Shown here piece after piece: positions 7,137-12,058 of a stretch of DNA of 12,135 nt (its first letter is position 1; each line of letters opens with the position of its first letter). The notes beneath the pieces are model-generated. The model searched no databases. It saw only the letters and a list, made by a program, of their open reading frames with translations, and was not told the origin of the DNA. Source of the stretch: RGIG8775 sp045612185 (GTDB lineage: Bacteria; Bacillota; Clostridia; Oscillospirales; CAG-272); the NCBI GenBank assembly GCA_045612185.1, contig JAZKYO010000115.1, forward strand, positions 1 through 12,135, given 5' to 3'. The translations under genes were made by a program, and so were the position numbers.

Positions 7137-7415
7137 TTACTTCAATGTGGGGAGAATCTTCTCAACGTCAGCGTGAGGTCTGGGAATTACGTGTACAGCC
7201 ACAAGCTCACCGAGCTTGGATGCCGCGCTGCTTCCTGCCTCAGTTGCAGCCTTTACAGCTCCAACGTCGCCGCGTACCATTACAGATACGAGTCCCGATC
7301 CGATTTTCTCTGTTCCGATAAGTGTTACGTTTGCAGCCTTAACCATTGCGTCTGCCGCCTCGATTGCCGCTACAAGTCCTCTGGTCTCAACCATTCCAAG
7401 TGCTTCAAGTGCCAT
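7137..7415 (-). CDS. pduA: Hexameric shell protein BMC-H, PduA type (copy B)
   Basis: This 92-residue PduA-like shell protein has K26, pore loop KIGSG (37-41), MVRGDVGAVKAATEAG and RPHADVEKILP. It differs from copy C at only three residues (V9, N29, K92) and from copy A at five. At nucleotide level it looks mosaic: 7243-7313 is identical to copy C, while 7324-7388 is identical to copy A. This points to gene conversion within the cluster. The ribosome site AACGGAGGATAATTATTATG is strong. It lies between the tailed BMC-H and copy A. The near-identical pore suggests dosage, not a distinct transport role. Confidence 0.97.
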   Translation of the reverse strand: MALEALGMVETRGLVAAIEAADAMVKAANVTLIGTEKIGSGLVSVMVRGDVGAVKAATEAGSSAASKLGELVAVHVIPRPHADVEKILPTLK

Positions 7416-7436
7416 AATAATTATCCTCCGTTAATT

Positions 7437-7835
7437 TTATTTCTTTGTTTTCTTCGGGGTGCTGCCCGATTTTTTTACTGTCTTTTTGGCGGGAGCTTCT
7501 GTTACCTTCTCCGCCTTCTCCGCCTCTTTGGCGGGGGCTTCGGCTTCTGCCTTTTTCTCAAGGCGCTTTGCCGAAAGCATCGCGAGTCTGTACGTCTCGG
7601 GGTGCGGATTTGCGATAACGGCGTGCGCGCAAGGCTTTTTGATGCAGGACGCGCAAGCGTTATCAACGGCTGCCTGTACAGCCGAAACGCTTCCCGTAAC
7701 GATAAGCGTTACGAGACGTCCGCCAAGCTTTCGCTCCCAGCTTACAAGCTGAACGTCGGCGCTCTTACACATAATGTCAAGGGCGTCTACCGCCGCCACG
7801 ACTCCGCTTACCTCTACAAATCCAAGTGAATTCAT
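7437..7835 (-). CDS. BMC-H shell protein with basic Lys/Ala/Glu-rich C-terminal tail
   Basis: This 132-residue protein has a BMC-H domain (about 1-90) and a 40-residue low-complexity tail (about 93-132, ending SGSTPKKTKK). The pore loop reads ERKLGGRL (34-41), so an arginine replaces the serine of the PduA-type pore and should make the opening positively charged. Three cysteines cluster at C61, C64 and C69 (NACASCIKKPCAH), which could bind a metal or Fe-S centre or form disulphides. The tail resembles extensions on PduK or CsoS1-like minor shell proteins only in being an extension; I see no recognisable motif in it. It is flanked on both sides by PduA-type copies. The start follows TAAGGAGAGACTATG, where the ribosome site overlaps the stop of copy C. 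Confidence 0.9.
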   Translation of the reverse strand: MNSLGFVEVSGVVAAVDALDIMCKSADVQLVSWERKLGGRLVTLIVTGSVSAVQAAVDNACASCIKKPCAHAVIANPHPETYRLAMLSAKRLEKKAEAEAPAKEAEKAEKVTEAPAKKTVKKSGSTPKKTKK

Positions 7836-7844
7836 AGTCTCTCC

Positions 7845-8123
7845 TTACGCAAGGGTGGGAAGAATCTTCTCAACGTCAGCGTGAGGTCTGGGGATTACGT
7901 GTACCGCTACAAGCTCACCGAGCTTAGAAGCAGCCGAGCTGCCTGCCTCGGTTGCAGCCTTTACAGCTCCAACGTCGCCGCGTACCATTACAGATACGAG
8001 TCCCGATCCGATTTTCTCTGTGCCGATGAGAGTAACCTCAGCAGCCTTAACCATTGCGTCCGCAGCCTCAATTGCCGCTACAAGACCTCTGGTTTCTATC
8101 ATTCCAAGTGCTTCAAGTGCCAT
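7845..8123 (-). CDS. pduA: Hexameric shell protein BMC-H, PduA type (copy C)
   Basis: This 92-residue PduA-like shell protein begins ALGMIETRGLVAAIEAADAM. It has K26, pore KIGSG (37-41), MVRGDVGAVKAATEAG and RPHADVEKILPTLA. It is the first of the three near-identical copies in transcription order and differs from copy B at I9, E29 and A92. Its ribosome site, GAAAGGAAC, is a little weaker than those of copies A and B. It is followed immediately by the tailed BMC-H gene, with stop and ribosome site overlapping. The role is a facet-forming hexamer with a polar pore. Confidence 0.97.
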   Translation of the reverse strand: MALEALGMIETRGLVAAIEAADAMVKAAEVTLIGTEKIGSGLVSVMVRGDVGAVKAATEAGSSAASKLGELVAVHVIPRPHADVEKILPTLA

Positions 8124-8143
8124 TTTTTTAAGTTCCTTTCAAA

Positions 8144-8458
8144 TTAATTTTTGTCAAAAGCGTTAAGCTTGAGCATTTTTTCTGTGGATTCCTCGGTGTT
8201 AGCGATAACGTGGGTAGAGATTACTCCCGTAACCCTGTTTGCCGCCTCTGCCGCCGCTTCTACCGCCGCCCTTACGTCCGATATGCCGCCTCTGAACTTG
8301 ATGCAGACGATAAGCGGTACGGGAAGGCTGTCAGCGTTTGCGGGTTTGTTTTTGTCAAAGGTCTCGGCTGTGACGTCCGCCGCCTTACAGCCTGCGTCAA
8401 GCGCGACGAATGCCGCCGCAAGTCCGTAGACCTCTATAAATCCTGTCGCTTGTGCCAT
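8144..8458 (-). CDS. Divergent BMC-H shell protein with enlarged pore loop
   Basis: This 104-residue protein is a single BMC domain: GFIEVYGLAAAFVALDAGCK (6-25), K25 at the usual edge-lysine position, FRGGISDVRAAVEAA (55-69) and HVIANTEESTEKML near the end. The segment that forms the pore in PduA (EKIGSGL) is replaced by a longer, proline-containing stretch (residues 33-52, TFDKNKPANADSLPVPLIVC). This gives an insertion of roughly nine residues and C52 close to it. The pore is therefore predicted to differ strongly, either closed, gated or cofactor-binding. It could be a specialised minor shell protein. The gene follows the dehydrogenase by 11 nt (TAAGGTGAACGACTATG, ribosome site overlapping the stop) and begins the BMC-H series. 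Confidence 0.92.
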   Translation of the reverse strand: MAQATGFIEVYGLAAAFVALDAGCKAADVTAETFDKNKPANADSLPVPLIVCIKFRGGISDVRAAVEAAAEAANRVTGVISTHVIANTEESTEKMLKLNAFDKN

Positions 8459-8469
8459 AGTCGTTCACC

Positions 8470-9660
8470 TTACGGAATAACCGCTATCTTCAAGCCGTCC
8501 TGACGGAGGTTGGTTTCAAGCGCTTCGTTGATGTCCGCAAGATTGAACTTGTGTGTAATAAGCTTTTCAAGCGGAAGTCCTATGCCCTTTGCGCGCTTAA
8601 GGAAATCAAAGGTGGTTGCGTAATCGCGGAGAGTGTAAACCCACGAGCCTACGGTTGTGATTTCCTTTGAACAGATGTCAAAGTGAGGATTGATGGTAGC
8701 GTCGCCACCGTTGATGAAGAAGCCAAGCTCGCAAAGTCCGCCGCCGTTGCGGATAAACTTATAGATGTTGGCGTGCGCCACGGGCGAGCCGGTGCACTGG
8801 AATGCGAAGTCGGCGTAGTAGCCGCCAAAGGATTCCTTAACGCCCTCAGCCAGCTTTTCGCGGTCGGGGTAGTTTTTAAAGTTTACGGTCGCGGTCGCGC
8901 CCATAAGCTTTGCGAACTCAAGTCTCTGCTCATTTCCGTCAACCGCTGTGATATTTTCGATACCCATTGTGCGAAGCACCGCTATACAAAGAAGTCCGAT
9001 AGGACCGCAGCCCTGAACCGCAACTCTTGAGTTAAAACGGAGGATATCGGTAGTCTTTGCTCTCTCAACCGCGTGGATAAGCACCGCCGCGGGCTCGATA
9101 AGGATTCTTGAATCAAGGTCAAGATGGCTTACGTTGAACACGGTAGAGCCGCCGCGCACCACTATGTAGTCGGCAAACCAACCGTTAAGGTGTACGTCGT
9201 CGTCGGGAAGAAGTCCGTAAACGTCCGCGCCTCCCACGTTCTGCTTGTTAAGGTCGAACATGGTGATATCGGGGTTGTCCTTGAATATCATGCAGGTAAC
9301 CACCTTGTCACCGATAGCGAGAGGCTTGCCCGCGCTGTCCTTCTTAACGTTTTTACCCATTTTTACAATCTCGCCCGTTCCCTCGTGTCCGAGTGCTACG
9401 GGAATAAGTCCGAAGGGGTCGCGCTTATACTCGTGCGCGTCTGTGCCGCAAACGCCGCAACCCTCGACCTTAACGAGAATATCGTCGTCGCCAAGCTCGG
9501 GAATGGGATATTCCTTTATCTCAAAGCGCTCTTTTTCGGTAAGCATAGCCACGCGTGCGGTCTTGGGAATTTCACCGCCCGAGCATTTATGGGAGCTTCC
9601 GCTCTTCATGCCCGAAAGCACTTCTCTGACAATGGCTTCGATTTTCTGCTGATCAGTCAT
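8470..9660 (-). CDS. Encapsulated zinc-type medium-chain alcohol dehydrogenase
   Basis: This 396-residue MDR-superfamily dehydrogenase has a GroES-like catalytic domain with zinc ligands C71 (GCGVCGTD), H92-E93 (GHEG) and E189 (IEPAA). Its Rossmann domain has GCGPIG (217-222) and D241 after the second strand, favouring NAD(H) over NADP(H). The structural-zinc lobe with four cysteines is missing; only C123 occurs there. Residues 1-19 (MTDQQKIEAIVREVLSGMK) are an amphipathic encapsulation peptide joined by a short Ser/Gly linker with C26, so it should be lumenal. It probably reduces the pathway aldehyde to the alcohol (lactaldehyde to 1,2-propanediol) and recycles NAD+ for PduP, replacing the iron-dependent PduQ. 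A polyol or sugar-alcohol oxidising role is an alternative. The ribosome site is AAAGGATAAATGCAATG. Confidence 0.93.
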   Translation of the reverse strand: MTDQQKIEAIVREVLSGMKSGSSHKCSGGEIPKTARVAMLTEKERFEIKEYPIPELGDDDILVKVEGCGVCGTDAHEYKRDPFGLIPVALGHEGTGEIVKMGKNVKKDSAGKPLAIGDKVVTCMIFKDNPDITMFDLNKQNVGGADVYGLLPDDDVHLNGWFADYIVVRGGSTVFNVSHLDLDSRILIEPAAVLIHAVERAKTTDILRFNSRVAVQGCGPIGLLCIAVLRTMGIENITAVDGNEQRLEFAKLMGATATVNFKNYPDREKLAEGVKESFGGYYADFAFQCTGSPVAHANIYKFIRNGGGLCELGFFINGGDATINPHFDICSKEITTVGSWVYTLRDYATTFDFLKRAKGIGLPLEKLITHKFNLADINEALETNLRQDGLKIAVIP

Positions 9661-9683
9661 TGCATTTATCCTTTCACATTAGA

Positions 9684-10190
9684 TTATATTTCAAAATAAT
9701 CCTCAAATACCTGTTTTCCGTAAGCCGAAAGGGCAGTATCCTGCTCAGCGCTTCCGCCGCTTACGCCTATGCCGCCAAGTATCTTGCCGCCAAGCTCCAG
9801 CGTGTCTCCACCGCCGAAGATGACTATTTTGCCGCCGTTTGTAAACTGCACTCCGTACAGCTCACCGCCCGGTGCGGCAAGAGTTGCAAGCTTAGCCGTA
9901 GACATTTTAAGCGCCACAACCGTGTAGGATTTGTTAATCGCTATGTCGCGGCTTGCCAAGTAGGAGTTATCCATGCACTCGCAGAGCTTAAGGTTTCCTC
10001 CCTCATCGGCAACAGCCACCACCGCATTCACGCCCATTTCGCGCGCCCTTTCCTCAACCTTTTGGGCAAGGAATTTGGCGTCGGAAAGCGATATTTTGTC
10101 AATCTTTTTCTTTTCCCTTTTAGGCGCGCTTTCGGTCATAACGATATTTTTGACCGCCTCACGCACCAATTTTTCAATATCGGTACTCAT
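9684..10190 (-). CDS. PduO C-terminal/GlcG-type (DUF336, haem-binding-like) protein with encapsulation peptide
   Basis: This 168-residue protein belongs to the GlcG/HbpS/PduO-C family, with VAVADEGGNLKL (58-69), KIVIFGGG (121-128) and GGIGVSGGSAEQD (139-151). The adenosyltransferase half of PduO is absent. Residues 1-19 (MSTDIEKLVREAVKNIVMT) form an amphipathic helix followed by a Lys-rich linker (about 24-32), consistent with encapsulation. Some PduO C-terminal domains and HbpS bind haem or a cobalamin-type ligand; no ligand can be read from this sequence. The ATG at 10190 is preferred to an in-frame TTG at 10217, because the helix begins right after it and it sits 7 nt past the aldolase stop. 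Its ribosome site is weak, so translational coupling is likely. A redox partner of PduS is one possibility. Confidence 0.88.
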   Translation of the reverse strand: MSTDIEKLVREAVKNIVMTESAPKREKKKIDKISLSDAKFLAQKVEERAREMGVNAVVAVADEGGNLKLCECMDNSYLASRDIAINKSYTVVALKMSTAKLATLAAPGGELYGVQFTNGGKIVIFGGGDTLELGGKILGGIGVSGGSAEQDTALSAYGKQVFEDYFEI

Positions 10191-10197
10191 AAAAGGC

Positions 10198-10992
10198 TTA
10201 CTTGCCCATTGCGGCAAGAACCTTTCTGGTTATCTCGGCAACGAGGTCGCCGTCATCCGAGCAGTTACCGCCGCAAGAACCGCCGCAGCTATGGCAGCTG
10301 GGCTTGCCTGCCTTTGCGTTGGGGCAAAGGTCAGCGGGGTGCTTACCCTTAAGACCGAACTGGCGTCTGATTTCGTAAAGTCTCTGAACCTGAGACTCGG
10401 AAAGCTGCTTGGGACCGCCGAGCATCTTGGACTGATAGAGAAGCTGAGCGTAGAACTCAAGGGACTCCATCTTGTGGTAAGCGTTAAGGAGCGAATCCGA
10501 GAAGGAAAGCGCGCCGTGGTTAGCAAGAAGAACTGCGTCGTAGTACTGAAGGTACTTGGAAACCGCATCGGGAATTTCCTCTGTGGAGGGTGTACCGTAC
10601 TCGGCAATCGGAACGCAACCGAGAGCGATTACAGCCTCGGGCATAATGGGCTCTGTAAGCGGAATGCCCGCGATAGCAAAGCTTGTTGCGTAGAGAGGAT
10701 GAGCGTGAACTACCGCCTTAACGTCGGGGCGCTCCTTGTAAACTCTCATGTGCATCTTGATTTCGGAGGAGGGCTTAAAGCCTTCGTTTGCCTGAATAAC
10801 CTTGCCGTTTGCGTCAACCTTGCAGATGTATTCGGGTGTCATAAAGCCCTTGGACACGCCTGTGGGTGTGCAAAGGAACTCGTTGTCGTTGATCTTTACC
10901 GAGATGTTACCGTCGTTGGACGCTACCATGCCGTGATCGTAAATTCTTTTACCGATCTCACAGATCTGTTTTTTGATTTCGTACTCTGTCAT
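10198..10992 (-). CDS. fucA: Class II sugar-phosphate aldolase (FucA-like) with C-terminal encapsulation peptide
   Basis: This 264-residue protein is a zinc aldolase of the FucA/RhaD/AraD family. Active-site residues are E77 (PSSEIKMH), H96 and H98 (VVHAHP) and H159 (NHGA), each four positions after its FucA counterpart (E73, H92, H94, H155). Phosphate-site motifs SNDGNIS (25-31) and TGVSKG (44-49) are present. The core ends near residue 215. A cysteine-rich linker (C223, C233, C236, C240, C244) and an amphipathic tail (residues 247-264, GDLVAEITRKVLAAMGK) follow, read as a C-terminal encapsulation peptide. Expected reaction: ketose-1-phosphate to DHAP and an aldehyde, most likely L-lactaldehyde from fuculose- or rhamnulose-1-phosphate; the sugar itself is inferred. 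It is the first gene after the strong promoter, with an excellent ribosome site. Confidence 0.94.
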   Translation of the reverse strand: MTEYEIKKQICEIGKRIYDHGMVASNDGNISVKINDNEFLCTPTGVSKGFMTPEYICKVDANGKVIQANEGFKPSSEIKMHMRVYKERPDVKAVVHAHPLYATSFAIAGIPLTEPIMPEAVIALGCVPIAEYGTPSTEEIPDAVSKYLQYYDAVLLANHGALSFSDSLLNAYHKMESLEFYAQLLYQSKMLGGPKQLSESQVQRLYEIRRQFGLKGKHPADLCPNAKAGKPSCHSCGGSCGGNCSDDGDLVAEITRKVLAAMGK

Positions 10993-11001
10993 TTTAAAGA
11001 T

Positions 11002-11009
11002 TCTCCTTT
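11002..11009 (-). promoter_or_regulatory. Ribosome binding site of the aldolase gene
   Basis: AAAGGAGA lies 9 nt before the ATG at 10992, in an A-rich, apparently unstructured leader of about 55 nt. This should allow high translation. Confidence 0.85.
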
Positions 11010-11053
11010 GTTTGTTTTGTTTTTATGTTGTTTTGTGTTTGGTTTACAATTGT

Positions 11054-11082
11054 ATAATACCACTTTGTTTGCGATTTGTCAA
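11054..11082 (-). promoter_or_regulatory. Near-consensus sigma-A promoter for the aldolase and downstream BMC genes
   Basis: TTGACA (11077-11082), a 17-nt spacer and TATTAT (11054-11059) form an almost perfect housekeeping promoter on the minus strand, with T-rich and A-rich sequence upstream. Transcription should begin near 11047. It lies in the 136-nt gap between eutP and the aldolase, so the cargo and shell genes can be expressed separately from the eutS-eutP pair. Direct repeats of TGTGGTTTTT (plus strand, 11101-11110 and 11132-11141) upstream are candidate regulator sites. Confidence 0.88.
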
Positions 11083-11128
11083 GGTTTTTTCAAAAAAATG
11101 TGTGGTTTTTCTTTGATTTTTCCTGATT

Positions 11129-11575
11129 TTATGTGGTTTTTGTCTTTTTTGGAGCTTCAAGATACTCCAAAAGCTCCTCAATTCCCTGACCTGTTTTGGC
11201 CGAGGTGAAGAAAACTCTCTCACAGCCGCAAAGCTCAAGGCGCATTTTAGCAAGCTCGGGGCGGGCAAAACCGTCGTCGCATTTGGTAACCACTCCAACC
11301 ACGGGGCGGTTAGCCACGGGAGCGCAGGCAGGCGGGAACACGCAGAAGTCGTCGGTTGCCGACAGCACAAGCGCCACCACGTCAGCCTCGTAGGTATAGA
11401 CCGCAAGCGCGCCGCCAAGGTCGTTGCCCTCGGCATACTCCCCGGGGGTATCCATAAGGTTATCCGAGTAGTCTATGCACTGGGTCTTGCGGTAGACCAG
11501 CTCCTCTCCGCGAAGAGCCTCTATCAGCGTGGTTTTTCCGCTTCCGCTTTTGCCCATAAATATCATTTTTTTCAT
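11129..11575 (-). CDS. eutP: EutP/PduV-type BMC-associated small GTPase
   Basis: This 148-residue Ras-like P-loop protein has Walker A GKSGSGKT (8-15), the switch-II motif DTPGEY (42-47), TKCD in the N/TKxD base-recognition position (97-100) and SAKTG (125-129). These and its length match EutP/PduV, proteins found in ethanolamine and propanediol compartments whose exact role is unsettled; PduV has been linked to compartment positioning. The start overlaps the preceding eutS stop (ATGA), showing tight coupling. The short Lys/Thr tail (APKKTKTT) overlaps one of the TGTGGTTTTT repeats. No encapsulation peptide is visible, so it probably acts on the outer face of the shell, with the EutS/PduU-type protein as possible partner (inference). 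Confidence 0.94.
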   Translation of the reverse strand: MKKMIFMGKSGSGKTTLIEALRGEELVYRKTQCIDYSDNLMDTPGEYAEGNDLGGALAVYTYEADVVALVLSATDDFCVFPPACAPVANRPVVGVVTKCDDGFARPELAKMRLELCGCERVFFTSAKTGQGIEELLEYLEAPKKTKTT

Positions 11576-11937
11576 GTCTTGGTTATCTCGCAGACGTTAA
11601 AACCAAGCTTCTTTTCGGCGTATTCAACCACAGCCACCAGAGACGCCTCGACCTCCGAGACACTTCCTACCGTAATAAGCGTGCCCGAAAATCTGTCAAC
11701 AAAGCCAATCTCAGCGCCCGAAGCCTTGATTGCAAGGTCAGCGGCTATTATGGCGTACTCGCTTGGGCACATGGTTACTATGCCGATTGCCGATTTCTTT
11801 GAATAATCCACCGTCGGGTCAAGTCCAAGCTTTCGGTACAGTGTGCCGTCGGGATTTGCCACAATGTGCGCCAGCGTTATCTGCTTGCCGGGCACCGTCT
11901 CTTGGATTATCCTCTGTTTGTCTTCATATACGTTCAA
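11572..11937 (-). CDS. pduU: Circularly permuted BMC-H shell protein, EutS/PduU type
   Basis: This 121-residue protein follows PduU closely: RIIQETVPGKQITLAHIVAN (9-28), an N-terminal strand region that builds a small beta-barrel over the pore in PduU/EutS, then SAIGIVTMCPSEYAIIAADL, AEIGFVDRFSGTLITVG and a C-terminal FNVCEIT. The start codon is TTG at 11937-11935. AAAGGAAG lies 7 nt upstream, homology begins there, and the nearby ATG is out of frame, so TTG is the likely start. Permuted hexamers of this type are minor shell components whose pore is capped. It is the first gene of the locus and overlaps eutP by 4 nt. Confidence 0.94.
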   Translation of the reverse strand: MNVYEDKQRIIQETVPGKQITLAHIVANPDGTLYRKLGLDPTVDYSKKSAIGIVTMCPSEYAIIAADLAIKASGAEIGFVDRFSGTLITVGSVSEVEASLVAVVEYAEKKLGFNVCEITKT

Positions 11938-11944
11938 TTTTTCA

Positions 11945-11952
11945 CTTCCTTT
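11945..11952 (-). promoter_or_regulatory. Ribosome binding site supporting the TTG start of the EutS/PduU gene
   Basis: AAAGGAAG lies 7 nt before the TTG at 11937. No in-frame ATG with a ribosome site is available nearby, so this site decides the start. Confidence 0.75.
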
Positions 11953-12003
11953 CGTAGGGAACGGGAGAGGCGGGGGAACGAGGGAGGCGGGGAACGGGGG
12001 AAC

Positions 12004-12044
12004 GATTTGTTCCTTTTTGAAAAAAGGAACCGAAAAACTTTTCT
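12004..12044 (+). repeat. 41-nt intergenic palindromic repeat, copy 2
   Basis: It matches 3576-3616 at 39 of 41 positions. Here the core is a perfect inverted repeat (GTTCCTTTTT at 12009-12018, AAAAAGGAAC at 12021-12030). A second hairpin overlaps its end (AAAAACTTTT 12033-12042, AAAAGTTTTT 12049-12058). It sits in the leader region of the whole operon. Confidence 0.75.
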
Positions 12045-12058
12045 GGTAAAAAGTTTTT

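Noticed and set aside
6781..8123. Repeated pduA-like genes as a possible assembly duplication
   Set aside because: The copies differ at several residues and many silent sites, have distinct flanks and are separated by a different gene, so they look real.
10191..10217. TTG start of the PduO-C/GlcG gene inside the aldolase
   Set aside because: The possible ribosome site is only about 3 nt away, and the targeting helix starts cleanly at the ATG at 10190.
10230..10607. Second minus-strand frame (125 codons) within the aldolase gene
   Set aside because: It is an out-of-frame shadow with Ser/Thr-rich composition and no start signal.
9973..11208. Long plus-strand open frame (411 codons) opposite the aldolase and its promoter
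   Set aside because: It runs through two well-supported minus-strand genes and a promoter and shows no family resemblance.
11044..11436. Minus-strand frame (130 codons) across eutP and the promoter
   Set aside because: It overlaps eutP in another frame and runs into the promoter. It has no recognisable domain.
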